From: Thermoanaerobaculia bacterium
Lineage (GTDB): Bacteria > Acidobacteriota > Thermoanaerobaculia > Multivoradales > J023
Length of the DNA stretch: 64,000 nt
Direction of reading: 5' to 3'
Assembly: GCA_030431255.1 (NCBI GenBank)
Contig: JAUIJL010000008.1
Span: 1 to 64,000, forward strand
Under the pieces are notes generated by a model. It was not told the origin of the DNA, made no database searches, and was given only the letters and a program-made list of their open reading frames with translations. The stretch's first letter is position 1, and each line of letters opens with the position of its first letter. The translations under genes and the position numbers were made by a program. Positions 45,169 through 53,646 of the stretch are shown piece by piece.

Positions 45169-45825
45169 ATGTCCGAGCCGATCCAGAGCCCCAGCGATGG
45201 CGACGTGACCCAATTGCTTCACCAACTGGCGGACGGGGAGACCGCCGCTCTGGACGATCTCCTGCCGTTGGTCTATTCGGAGCTGCGTCGCATTGCCCAC
45301 GGTCAGCGCAAACGGGGTCGGCGCACGCCCACTTTGGTCACCACGGAGCTGGTCCACGAGGCCTATTTGCGCTTCGCCAAGAAGGACCGGCAGGTCTACA
45401 AGCATCGCGAGCATTTCTACGCGGTCGCCGCCTTGGCCATGAAGCAGATCCTTTTGGACGAGGCCAAGAGCCGTCTGAGCCAGAAACGGGGCGGTGAGGT
45501 GGAGGCGGAAACGTTGGATCCGAATCAGGTCCGCATCGATCAGCAGGCGGAGCTGATGGTGGCTTTGGACCGCAGCCTGGAGAAGCTGGGAAAGCTCAAA
45601 TGGCGGGTGCGAAGGGTGGCGGAATATCGATATTTCGGTGGATTGACCGAAGAAGAAACCGCCTGCGCCGTGGGGGTCGACGTGCGCACGGTGCGCCGGG
45701 ATTGGGCAAAAGCCCGGGCCTGGCTGACGATCGACCTCGGTTTCGACGGCCGAGGGCCGGCGGGCGCGGGTCAAGGAGCTCCGGCCGATCCCCTTGCGGA
45801 GCCTGCTCGGTTGGAGCTCACGTAG
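45169..45825 (+). CDS. ECF-type RNA polymerase sigma factor (TIGR02999-like)
   Basis: This 218-aa protein has AGGA before its ATG. Region 2 (PLVYSELRRIAHGQRKRGR, TTELVHEAYLRFAKKD, FYAVAALAMKQILLDEAKSR) and region 4 (RVAEYRYFGGLTEEETACAV, DVRTVRRDWAKARAWL) match the kinase-associated ECF group and the paralogue at 15599. It ends in a short Gly/Ala/Pro-rich tail. The divergent arrangement with the TPR kinase suggests a shared promoter region and joint regulation. Confidence 0.9.
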   Translation: MSEPIQSPSDGDVTQLLHQLADGETAALDDLLPLVYSELRRIAHGQRKRGRRTPTLVTTELVHEAYLRFAKKDRQVYKHREHFYAVAALAMKQILLDEAKSRLSQKRGGEVEAETLDPNQVRIDQQAELMVALDRSLEKLGKLKWRVRRVAEYRYFGGLTEEETACAVGVDVRTVRRDWAKARAWLTIDLGFDGRGPAGAGQGAPADPLAEPARLELT

Positions 45826-45859
45826 GCAGAAGTTGACTCTGGGTTACCTGGGTACCAGA

Positions 45860-46111
45860 ATGGTGCCCATGAAGAAATCTATCGAAAGAACGCAGACGGG
45901 TGTCCGGATCGAGAAACGGATGCTCAAGGTTTTAAAGGCGCTGGCTGAGGCGTTGGACATGACCCTCGGTGATTTGCTCGAGGGCATGGTGCTTCACTGT
46001 TTCGAAGGCAAGACGCCGTTTTCCGAAGAAACCCTCGCCAAGATCCAGCAATTGAAAGACGTCTACGGCCTGGATTTGACCGCCGCCGACAGCCACACAT
46101 TGAAGGAATAG
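45860..46111 (+). CDS. Small ribbon-helix-helix-like protein
   Basis: About 83 aa from the ATG at 45860 (an alternative ATG is at 45869); no strong ribosome site is seen. The core 'TQTGVRIEKRMLKVLKALAE' followed by 'LDMTLGDLLEGMV' looks like a beta strand plus two helices, as in Arc/CopG-type DNA-binding proteins, with a further helix after it. It follows the ECF sigma gene by 34 bp on the same strand. Possible autoregulator or antitoxin-like protein; no toxin gene is adjacent. The family call is tentative. Confidence 0.55.
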   Translation: MVPMKKSIERTQTGVRIEKRMLKVLKALAEALDMTLGDLLEGMVLHCFEGKTPFSEETLAKIQQLKDVYGLDLTAADSHTLKE

Positions 46112-46121
46112 AAGAGCCCAA

Positions 46122-46193
46122 TGTAGGGGAGGGCCTTGCGCCCTCCCGCTCTTCTGGGATTCGAAACGGGCGGGGGCAAGCCCCGCCCCTACA
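46122..46193. repeat. Paired REP-like palindrome (TGTAGGGG family)
   Basis: The outer arms TGTAGGGG (46122) and CCCCTACA (end 46193) are inverted copies. Each half holds its own hairpin: GGGAGGG-CCTTGCG-CCCTCCC on the left and GGGCGGGG-CAAG-CCCCGCCC on the right. This two-headed layout is that of bacterial interspersed mosaic or REP doublets of the 'GTAGGGGCGGGGC' type seen in many genomes. It sits between convergent genes. Confidence 0.75.
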
Positions 46194-46226
46194 TCGGATG
46201 TGTCAGAGGCCCTGTCGTGGGCGGGC

Positions 46227-47315
46227 TCAATCGAACCAACCCTTCCGGTAGAAGTAGTAGGCGATGGCGAAGCCGAGGGTCGCCATCACTCCGAGCAGGA
46301 TGGGATAACCCACGGGCGAGGAGAGCTCGGGCATGTTCCAGCGCGAGACCCCGGGGTCGAAATTCATGCCGTAGATGCCGGCGAGGAATGACAGCGGCAT
46401 GAAGATGGTGGCGATGGCGGTCAGCCGTTCCATGGTGCGGTTGGCTTGGTGGCTGACGGTGGAAAGGTGGATATCCATCAAGCCGCCGGCGACCTCTCGG
46501 CAGCCGTCGAGCAGGTCAGTGGCTTCCAGGACGTGATCGTGGCAATCCCGCAGGAAGAGCCGGGTGGTTTCGGAAATCAACGAGGATTCGTCGTTGATCA
46601 ACGCCCGAATCACCTCGCGGGACGGTGCCACGGCGCGCCGGGCTTCCAACACCTCGGCCCGTGCCGCTTGAATTTGGTCCATGGCGTGAGGGTGGGGAGA
46701 GCGCAGCTCGGTTTCGAGGGTCTCCAGGTGATCGCGCAGGCTCTCCAACACCGGCACGTAGTGGTCGATGGCGGCGTCGAGCAGAGCGTAGGCCAAATAG
46801 TCGCTGCCGAATTGGCGTAGGCGCCCCCCTCCCCTCCTCAACCGCTCGCGCACGGGCTCGAAGGGATCCCCCGGCCGCTCTTGAAACGTCAGCACGAATC
46901 GATCGCCGAGGCAAAAGCTGACCTGCTCTAAACGGATGGAAGATTCGCGTTCCAGGAGCTGAAGGATGAAGAAGAGCTGGTCGGCGAAATCCTCGACTTT
47001 GGGTCGCTGGGGAATGTTGACCACGTCCTCCATGGCCAAGGGATGGATGCCGAAAAGCTCGATCAGCTCTTCGAGGGTTTGTTGATCCCCCAATCCCACG
47101 ACGTTGATCCAGGTGACGAAATATTGGTCCAGGAAAGGCTTGAGCTCGTCGGTGCGGCAATGGTCCTTTTCCAACAGGCGTTCCTGGTCATAGGCCATCA
47201 CCGAGATGCTGGGCGCCAGGGAGTGATGCTCGACCCGAATCTCACCCGGACGGCTGCCGGGGCGGTGGGTGCGCTTCTTGTGCCGTTTGAGCAGCTTGAC
47301 GGGAGATTTGATCAT
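46227..47315 (-). CDS. corA: CorA-family magnesium/divalent cation channel
   Basis: Start taken at the ATG overlapping the upstream MscS stop (ATGA), giving 362 aa; a longer upstream frame overlaps MscS. The soluble N-terminal domain has GIHPLAMEDVVN, the long stalk helix follows, and two C-terminal TM helices carry the defining GMN motif (LAGIYGMNFDPG), then a basic end (YYFYRKGWFD). This pentameric channel admits Mg2+ and sometimes Co2+/Ni2+. It is cotranscribed with MscS and the DUF432-like gene, which suggests a role in ionic or osmotic balance. Confidence 0.92.
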   Translation of the reverse strand: MIKSPVKLLKRHKKRTHRPGSRPGEIRVEHHSLAPSISVMAYDQERLLEKDHCRTDELKPFLDQYFVTWINVVGLGDQQTLEELIELFGIHPLAMEDVVNIPQRPKVEDFADQLFFILQLLERESSIRLEQVSFCLGDRFVLTFQERPGDPFEPVRERLRRGGGRLRQFGSDYLAYALLDAAIDHYVPVLESLRDHLETLETELRSPHPHAMDQIQAARAEVLEARRAVAPSREVIRALINDESSLISETTRLFLRDCHDHVLEATDLLDGCREVAGGLMDIHLSTVSHQANRTMERLTAIATIFMPLSFLAGIYGMNFDPGVSRWNMPELSSPVGYPILLGVMATLGFAIAYYFYRKGWFD

Positions 47316-48181
47316 GGGTCGGCTTTGGGGGTTGGGCTCGGACCTTCGACCACGCGAATGGGAAGCGGCTCGGTGGTGCTGCCGGTGAAGAGGGATCGGT
47401 GTGGGAACGGTATCTCGATACCGTTGGCCGTCAGCGCCTCGAAGATCTGCTGCTGTAAGCGGTTGGTGCCTTCCCAATAATTCGGTGTCGAAAACCAAGC
47501 ACAGAAGCGCAGCAGAATGGCCGAGTCACCATAACCTTCAAACCAGAAAGTGGGTTTCGGCTCGTCGAGGCAATAGAGGTTGCTTTCCGCCACTCCCATT
47601 AGGATCTCCTGCACCCGATCGACGTTTTCTTTGTAGGCCACGCCGAGGGTCAGGTCCAGACGCCGGATCGGATGGTGGGTCAGATTGGTGATCTCCGACT
47701 TCAGCAACGACTCGTTGGGCAATCGCACCAGGAGATTGTTGAAGGTGCGCAGCTTCACCGACAACAAATCGATGGAGGTCACGACCCCGGTTTGGGTGCC
47801 GACCTTGATCACATCGCCGATTTTGAAGGTCTGCTCGCCCACCAGGAAGAGACCGCTGATCAGATTGGACACCGTGGTTTGAGAGGCGAAGCCCAAAGCG
47901 AGGGTGAGAATGCCCGCGGCGCCGAGCAACACGCTGGGATCCACTCCGGAGGCGTCGAGCGCGATCAGCGCGCTGAGCAAGACCAGAGCGTAGTAGCAGG
48001 CCTTCTCCACCACCAAGGCATGCTGCGGGCTCAGCCGGGGACGGGCGACTCGACGAAACACACCGCGCGCGAATCTGGCGAGGGCGAAGCCGATCAAGAA
48101 CACCACCAAACCCCGCGCCGTGTTGACTACGGTCGGAGATTCGAAGAACCCAGCGACTAGACGCCAGAAATCTGTGGCCAC
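47312..48181 (-). CDS. MscS-type mechanosensitive ion channel
   Basis: Start chosen at the GTG preceded by AGGAG (289 aa); a longer frame has no ribosome site. The N-terminal TM helices are followed by the pore helix region (LGAAGILTLALGFASQTTVS) and the MscS beta domain (FKIGDVIKVGTQTGVVTSID, LRTFNNLLVRLPNESLLKSE), then an alpha/beta C-terminal domain. It opens on membrane tension to release solutes. It starts 12 bp after the DUF432-like gene and overlaps corA by 4 bp. Confidence 0.92.
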   Translation of the reverse strand: MATDFWRLVAGFFESPTVVNTARGLVVFLIGFALARFARGVFRRVARPRLSPQHALVVEKACYYALVLLSALIALDASGVDPSVLLGAAGILTLALGFASQTTVSNLISGLFLVGEQTFKIGDVIKVGTQTGVVTSIDLLSVKLRTFNNLLVRLPNESLLKSEITNLTHHPIRRLDLTLGVAYKENVDRVQEILMGVAESNLYCLDEPKPTFWFEGYGDSAILLRFCAWFSTPNYWEGTNRLQQQIFEALTANGIEIPFPHRSLFTGSTTEPLPIRVVEGPSPTPKADP

Positions 48182-48192
48182 TGAGGAGGCTC

Positions 48193-49005
48193 CTAGATGA
48201 AGAGCGCGTGCCGAGCACGCAGAAAGATATTCCGATGGGCGCGGGCCCTCGGCTCTGAGATGATCCGGGCTCCCACGGCCGCGGGCGGTGGGCCTTTGCC
48301 GAGGTCGACTTCCGCCGATCCGCCGCCGCCTACAACCCTGATGACCACCGATTGAGACCAAAAATTCTGGTGGTCGTCCACGTAGAGGGACAAGTTGGGT
48401 GCCGGCAAGGTGAGGCGTTCGAGCCACACGTTGTCCGAGGTTCGGTTTTCGATCCGCAGCTGGGTCACCGCGCGATTGGGCAGCAGGGGCAGGTTTTCCA
48501 AATTGAGCCGCGCGTTGGTCTTGATCGCATAACAGAGCTCACCGCGGGTGGTGGAGGGGCCGAACCAGGTGTCGGACATCGGCCAGGTGGCGACCTCCAG
48601 CACCTGTCTCGGCGGTGAGCCGAGCTGGATGTCCATCCACAAGGGTGAGCTGACGTAAAGGGTGATGACCGCGCCGGACATGATCAAGAACGGGGTTTCG
48701 GGGCGGGCGACGATCGGTCGATCCGCGAGCCGCGGGCTGAGATCGATCGTGTTCGAGGGGTCCTCGGTGACCACCCGCAGCAGATCGGCGTCCTCGGCTT
48801 CGAGCAAGGCCTCGGACGGCTCGGTGATTTCCAAGCTGTCGTCGACCGTTTCGTCGAAGTGGCGATAACAAATCAACCATTCATTGGGTAGGTGTTGCGC
48901 TTGTAGCTGGAACGGTCCGATACGCCAGGATCCGGAATGGCCCAGGGGAAGCTCGGATGGATCCCACCATGGTTGTGGGCTCTGGGGGGAGGAAGACTCA
49001 CTCAA
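48193..49005 (-). CDS. DUF432-like protein linked to MscS
   Basis: This 270-aa protein starts at a TTG preceded by GAGGAGG. It is soluble and mostly beta-rich, with several Trp in the first 60 residues (SGSWRIGPFQLQAQHL, NEWLICYRHFDE). The pattern, length and position directly before an MscS gene fit the DUF432 family, often found beside mechanosensitive channels. Function is unknown; it may act with the channel in osmotic response. Family assignment is from memory of this gene order and the N-terminal pattern. Confidence 0.6.
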   Translation of the reverse strand: MSESSSPQSPQPWWDPSELPLGHSGSWRIGPFQLQAQHLPNEWLICYRHFDETVDDSLEITEPSEALLEAEDADLLRVVTEDPSNTIDLSPRLADRPIVARPETPFLIMSGAVITLYVSSPLWMDIQLGSPPRQVLEVATWPMSDTWFGPSTTRGELCYAIKTNARLNLENLPLLPNRAVTQLRIENRTSDNVWLERLTLPAPNLSLYVDDHQNFWSQSVVIRVVGGGGSAEVDLGKGPPPAAVGARIISEPRARAHRNIFLRARHALFI

Positions 49006-49297
49006 GGCGTTTCGCCTCCTCGGAAACCGCCACGGGGATGCCCCAAAGGGTGACGACAGGCGTCGATGTAGCGGGGTCTAAGTCTATTTTCATCAAATAA
49101 TTAGGTGCCGATCCCGGCCCTCGGGAGGGCGCGGTGTGACGCGGTGGAGCTTACCAAATCCAAGACCCGAAAGCGCCGTATTCGAAGCGGGTGCCGCGAA
49201 GCGCGCGGCTTTGAACGGCTCCATGCTTCGTCATAGGATTCCGGAATTCGCTACGGATCGACCGGATCCTTGCCCCATGCTCTGAGGACTGCTCGAA

Positions 49298-50749
49298 ATG
49301 TTGTTTCATGTCTTGTTGCTCGGCGATGCCCCCGAGATCGATCTTCTGGCAGACGCTCTGCCCAGCCCGGACGTGGTGGTCGGCCGGGTCGCCGCGACGT
49401 CCTTTTGGTCCGAGCCGGGGCGCCATTCCTTCGATTTGGTGGTTCTGTGCCACGGGGACCTCACCGACGACCTGAGCTCCGCCATCGGTCGAGTGCGGTC
49501 TTTGGAGCAGCGACCCGAGGTCGTGGTGCTGGCGGAGAGCCTTACGGATCGCGAGATTCTGGATCTCCAGGCCGCCGGCTGTTTCGCCGTGGTGCCCTCG
49601 GGTTTGACCGAAGAGCCGCTGACCCGGGCGATGCAAAAAGTCGTGGAGCGGCGACGCGAAACCCTGGCGGCGCGGATGGAATCCCACGGCCCACGGCTCA
49701 AGGCCGACGATTGGATCTGCCGCAGCAGCGCCACCCAAAACGTCGTGCGCATTGCCCGCAGGGTGGCGGTTTCCGACACCTCGGTGCTGCTCTTGGGAGA
49801 GACCGGAGCGGGCAAAGAATGGCTGGCCCGGGTGATTCACGGCGAAAGCCCACGGGCTTCGGGACCGTTCGTGGCGGTCAACTGCGGGGCGATCCCAGAG
49901 GGTTTGCTCGAAAGTGAGCTCTTCGGCCACGAAAAGGGGGCCTTCACCGGGGCGGTCAAGGCTCGCAGAGGTTTCTTCGAGCAGGCCCACGGTGGAACCC
50001 TTTTCCTCGACGAAATCGGCGACATGGCCGGCCATCTCCAGGTCCGGCTCCTCCGTTCGTTGCAAGATCGCTCCATCCAGCGCCTAGGAGGAGAGGAGGT
50101 CGTGCCCGTGGACACGCGGGTGATCGCGGCCACCCATCGAGATCTGAAAGCGGCCATGGACGGCGGCGGCTTCCGGCGGGACCTCTACTACCGGCTCGCG
50201 GTGGTGACCTTGGTGGTGCCCGCCTTGCGCGAGCGCCCGGAGGATATCCCCTTGCTGGCGGATAGGTATTTGCGGGAGTTTGTGCGTAAATTCGATCGAT
50301 CTGAGATCGAAGGTTTCACCGCGTCGGCGCTCGAGGCGTTGGGGGCTTATCCTTGGCCGGGCAACGTCCGCGAGCTGATCAATGTGATCGAACGGGCGGT
50401 TCTTCTATGCGACGGAGATCGGATCGATTGGGTCGATTTGCCGCTCGAGGTGGCGGCGCCGGCCGAGCCGGGATCCTCCGCCACGGGGGACGAGGCCTGG
50501 GTGGAAGACATCGAGCATTGGATCGACCAACCGGTGGACGTTGGACGGCAGGCGGTGGTCGCGGATTTCGAACGTCGGTACTTCACCCGCTTGCTGCAGC
50601 GGAATCGGGGCCATATCGGCCGCACCGCCGAGCAAGCGGGTATCGACCCGAGGACGCTCTACAACAAGCTGCGCCAGCTCGGTCTCAAGAAGTCGGACTT
50701 TAAAGGATTAACGCCTCAGGCCTCGTCGAAGTCTTCCCAAGATTCCTGA
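49298..50749 (+). CDS. Sigma-54-dependent NtrC-type activator with degenerate receiver
   Basis: This 483-aa protein has an N-terminal receiver-like domain (~1-120) that lacks the usual acidic pocket; the strand that should end in the phospho-acceptor Asp reads FDLVVLC, placing Cys51 there. The AAA+ domain has Walker A GETGAGKE (167-174), GAFTGA (214-219) for sigma-54 contact, LFLDEIGDM, and R-fingers. The C-terminus is a Fis-type HTH ([20 protein letters not shown]). It should bind enhancer sites and activate sigma-54 promoters, but probably not by classic phosphorylation. No kinase gene is adjacent. The end overlaps a small convergent gene by 34 bp. Confidence 0.9.
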   Translation: MLFHVLLLGDAPEIDLLADALPSPDVVVGRVAATSFWSEPGRHSFDLVVLCHGDLTDDLSSAIGRVRSLEQRPEVVVLAESLTDREILDLQAAGCFAVVPSGLTEEPLTRAMQKVVERRRETLAARMESHGPRLKADDWICRSSATQNVVRIARRVAVSDTSVLLLGETGAGKEWLARVIHGESPRASGPFVAVNCGAIPEGLLESELFGHEKGAFTGAVKARRGFFEQAHGGTLFLDEIGDMAGHLQVRLLRSLQDRSIQRLGGEEVVPVDTRVIAATHRDLKAAMDGGGFRRDLYYRLAVVTLVVPALRERPEDIPLLADRYLREFVRKFDRSEIEGFTASALEALGAYPWPGNVRELINVIERAVLLCDGDRIDWVDLPLEVAAPAEPGSSATGDEAWVEDIEHWIDQPVDVGRQAVVADFERRYFTRLLQRNRGHIGRTAEQAGIDPRTLYNKLRQLGLKKSDFKGLTPQASSKSSQDS

Positions 50750-50946
50750 TCTTCGGCCACACGACGCAGCTGAGCGTGCAGCTGGTAGCGTCCTTTGCCG
50801 TGCTCGGCTTGGCGATCCATCCGAGAGCCTCGCTCACCTTCGGAGGCGAAGCGGTTGTTGCCACGGGCGGAGACTCTGCGCGCCAATCGTTTCGGGACCG
50901 GGATGTCGGAGGACGTTTCATTCCACTCGTTCCACATCTGAGGCAT
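50716..50946 (-). CDS. Small charged protein of unknown function
   Basis: This is a 76-aa protein with AAGGAG 8 bp before its ATG, which decides this start over a longer frame (to 51168). It is rich in Arg, Glu and Trp ([39 protein letters not shown]) and ends in an acidic stretch ([12 protein letters not shown]). No TM, signal or known domain. It overlaps the tail of the NtrC-type gene convergently. Upstream is a 358-bp gap that holds only short AT-rich palindromes before the RimB-like gene. Confidence 0.55.
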   Translation of the reverse strand: MPQMWNEWNETSSDIPVPKRLARRVSARGNNRFASEGERGSRMDRQAEHGKGRYQLHAQLRRVAEDQESWEDFDEA

Positions 50947-51113
50947 GGGACGACTCCTTGTATCGTCTTCGAGCCGACTCCATGTCGGCATACCCCAAAT
51001 CTGAGCAAAACCGATGCCGGCTGGCCCTCCATCCGAAGCTCGCTCAAATTGGGCCTCGAAGCCTGGAATGGTCGAATCGACGATGCTTTTCGGAATTCGA
51101 GTTCGATCTTTTT

Positions 51114-51131
51114 TCGGAATTCGAATTCCGA
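51114..51131. promoter_or_regulatory. Perfect 18-bp palindrome
   Basis: TCGGAATTCGAATTCCGA is self-complementary and lies in an AT-rich patch (51090-51145) with further TTCGGAATTCGA copies, in the gap between the divergent 76-aa gene and the RimB-like gene. It may be an operator; no protein is known. Confidence 0.35.
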
Positions 51132-51304
51132 TTCCGAAATTTCGGGTTAGCCTTGAACCAACGAACAAGGTCCCGGAGAAGAGCGCAGGCCGGCACTGAG
51201 CTTGCTACGTGTTAGCTACTTACTGAGAGATCTCGCGCGTTTTGCGCGCAGGGACCATTGCGCGGATCGACCTCGAAAACGCGCGGAACCTTCAAGGAGC
51301 CGGG

Positions 51305-52309
51305 ATGGATTCAAATAAGCACCCGTCAGCGGGTGAGCCCCTCGACCATAGCCAAGCATCAAGCCCTCAGCAGGAGATTTCTAGGGGACACTCCACACTG
51401 CTGACCCGAGTGGACCTGCCGGACTTCGGCATCGCCGGGCTGAAAGCGCGGCTCGACGCGACTCTCGAAGGCTCGCGATTGGCGGTCGATCCCTGGGAAG
51501 AGATCGACTACGAGGGTGTTCCGGGGTTGAGATTCAAAGTCTTCCCGATTCCGGAGGAATCGGTATTCGTGATCGCTGAAGCGCCTTTGGTGAGAGTCGC
51601 CACGGAAGAACGGGGACCATTGATCCGGTCTCCGTTGACCCTCGACGGAGCGACCCACGCGGTGAATTTCGAGCTTTGTCCACGGCGACCGGACGGCCTG
51701 TGCCTGGAGCTCGGACGGGACGTTCTGTGGAATGATTTCGACGAGTCGGACCTAGAGGACGGCAGCGACGGATTCGAGCAGGAAGATGCGGACGAGGAGC
51801 GGGCGGAAGCCTCGGAGCCGACCGGAAGTGTCGGCGACGGTGATGCCGCGGAGCTGACGGTGATCGGTTGGCGGGAATACGTGCACCTGCCGGATTGGGG
51901 ATTCGAATGGGTGCGGGCAAAGGCCGATACCGGTGCCCGATCCAGCGCGGTCGACGTCTCCCACATCGAAGAGCTACCCGGAGATCGGGTCCGATTCGAG
52001 GTGATGGTGAAACGTGGAAAACGTGAGAAGCGCCGCATGGTCGAGGCGGATATCCTGCGCCGCGCGCGAGTGAAGTCGAGCTTCGGCCGGGCTCGCGATC
52101 GGATCTTCGTCGAAGCACGGTTGACCATCGCGGGCCGCACGATCGAGACGGAGGTGGGTTTGGTGAATCGGGAGAATATGCTCAGCCGCATGCTCTTGGG
52201 CCGCCGGACTCTCGAAGGAGCATTCCTGGTCGACTCCGGTCGCCGGTTCTTGCACGGTCAGCGTCGTCGAGGAGACGCTGAAGGCGCGGGCTCAACGGCG
52301 ACACCATAG
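51305..52309 (+). CDS. RimB-like retropepsin-type protease (ATP-dependent zinc protease family)
   Basis: Start set at the ATG with AAGGAG upstream (334 aa). The C-terminal ~140 residues match the family long annotated as 'ATP-dependent zinc protease': GWREYVHLPDWGFEWVRAK, the aspartic motif ADTGARSSAVDV, and VNRENMLSRMLLGRRTLEG. These resemble retropepsins and work with RimK ligases. An N-terminal extension (~180 residues) with an acidic linker is not part of the usual family and I cannot name it. The RimK-like gene is 134 bp downstream, separated by a tandem repeat. Confidence 0.82.
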   Translation: MDSNKHPSAGEPLDHSQASSPQQEISRGHSTLLTRVDLPDFGIAGLKARLDATLEGSRLAVDPWEEIDYEGVPGLRFKVFPIPEESVFVIAEAPLVRVATEERGPLIRSPLTLDGATHAVNFELCPRRPDGLCLELGRDVLWNDFDESDLEDGSDGFEQEDADEERAEASEPTGSVGDGDAAELTVIGWREYVHLPDWGFEWVRAKADTGARSSAVDVSHIEELPGDRVRFEVMVKRGKREKRRMVEADILRRARVKSSFGRARDRIFVEARLTIAGRTIETEVGLVNRENMLSRMLLGRRTLEGAFLVDSGRRFLHGQRRRGDAEGAGSTATP

Positions 52310-52341
52310 GCCGTTCCAACGCCTATTCATCCAATACCCAT

Positions 52342-52397
52342 TCCATTCAGTGGTATCCATTCGGTGGTATCCATTCGGTGGTATCCATTCGGTGGTA
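52342..52397 (+). repeat. Four 14-bp tandem repeats just upstream of rimK-like gene
   Basis: Four head-to-tail copies of TCCATTCRGTGGTA (first copy with A, the other three with G) end 46 bp before the rimK-like ATG. The unit length is not a multiple of three and no gene runs through. They could bind a regulator in an array or arise by slippage. Confidence 0.85.
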
Positions 52398-52443
52398 TTC
52401 ACCCCACACACCACAGCACATCAACTACACAAAGGTCTTATCC

Positions 52444-53646
52444 ATGAGAATTGCCATCCTGTCGCGAGGTCCCCAGCTCTACAGCACCCGCCGTCTGGTG
52501 GAGGCTGCCAAAGCGAGGAAGCACGAGGTCGACATCGTCGACGTGCTCAAGCTCGCGATTTCCCTGGAAGAGGGCTATCCCGATATCCACCTTCGGGGCA
52601 AACCGCTCAAAGACTATGACGCGGCCATTCCGCGCATCGGTGCCTCGGCCACTTTCTTCGGCACCGCCGCGGTACGCCAGCTCGAACAGATGGACGTCTT
52701 TTGCGCCAATACCGCTCAAGGGATCCTGAGCTCGCGCGACAAGCTGCGCTGTTTGCAAATTCTCTCCCGTCACGACATCGGTATTCCCGCCACCGAGTTC
52801 GTCAGGCGTCGACAGGATGTGCTGCCGGCGATCGAGCGGGTCGGAGGCGCGCCGGTGATCATTAAATTGCTCGAGGGCACCCAAGGGGTCGGTGTGATTC
52901 TGGCGGACAAGATCGAAATCGCCGCGGCCATCGTCGAGACCCTGCAGAGCACCAAGCAAAACGTGTTGATCCAAAAATTCGTCGCTGAATCCAAGGGTCG
53001 CGACGTCCGGGCCTTCGTCGTCGGCGATCAGGTGGTGGCGGCCATGCGTCGACGGGCCCAGGGACAGGAATTCCGCTCCAACGTGCACCGGGGCGGCAAG
53101 ACGGAAGCGGTGCAGCTGAGCGAGCAATATGCCGAGACCGCCGTTCGTGCGGCTCAAATTGTCGGCCTGCGGATCGCCGGAGTCGACATGTTGGAAGGGG
53201 CCAACGGGCCCCAGATCATGGAAATCAACTCCTCCCCCGGTCTCGAGGGCATTGAGACCGCCACCGGCATCGACGTGGCCGGCGCGATCATGGACTACGT
53301 GCAAGAGCAGGTTCGATTCCCGGACCTCGATCTACGTCAGCGGCTGACCGTCAGCAAAGGATCCGGGGCGGCGGAGATCCCGATCGGTGCTCGTTCCGAG
53401 CTGGTGGGCCTGACCATTGCGAGTTGCGGCTTGCGGCAAAAGGACATCGTCATTCTGACCCTGCATCGGGACGGCAAAGCCATCACCAATCCGCGCGCCG
53501 ACCGGGTGTTGCAAGAAGGGGATCGGCTGCTGTGCTTCGGCAAGCTGGCGGTGATGCGCGACTTCGTGCCCGAGCACAAGCTGCCGCGAGTCCGCAAGCT
53601 GAAGAGAACCCGTGTGCCGGCATCCTCCGGTTCCGACGCCCGATGA
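52444..53646 (+). CDS. rimK: RimK-like ATP-grasp ligase fused to a TrkA_C (RCK_C) domain
   Basis: This is a 400-aa protein. Residues 1-290 are a RimK-type ATP-grasp ligase: N-terminal RimK domain (YPDIHLRGKPLKDYDAAIPR), lid and ATP/Mg residues (PVIIKLLEGTQGVGVILAD, FVAESKGRDVRAFVVGD), and EINSSPGLEGIE at the active site. E. coli RimK adds Glu residues to ribosomal protein S6. Residues ~310-385 are a TrkA_C domain (IGARSELVGLTIASCGL, LQEGDRLLCFGKL), known as a ligand-binding module in potassium transporters; here it likely regulates the ligase. The AstE-like gene overlaps its stop (ATGA). Confidence 0.9.
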   Translation: MRIAILSRGPQLYSTRRLVEAAKARKHEVDIVDVLKLAISLEEGYPDIHLRGKPLKDYDAAIPRIGASATFFGTAAVRQLEQMDVFCANTAQGILSSRDKLRCLQILSRHDIGIPATEFVRRRQDVLPAIERVGGAPVIIKLLEGTQGVGVILADKIEIAAAIVETLQSTKQNVLIQKFVAESKGRDVRAFVVGDQVVAAMRRRAQGQEFRSNVHRGGKTEAVQLSEQYAETAVRAAQIVGLRIAGVDMLEGANGPQIMEINSSPGLEGIETATGIDVAGAIMDYVQEQVRFPDLDLRQRLTVSKGSGAAEIPIGARSELVGLTIASCGLRQKDIVILTLHRDGKAITNPRADRVLQEGDRLLCFGKLAVMRDFVPEHKLPRVRKLKRTRVPASSGSDAR

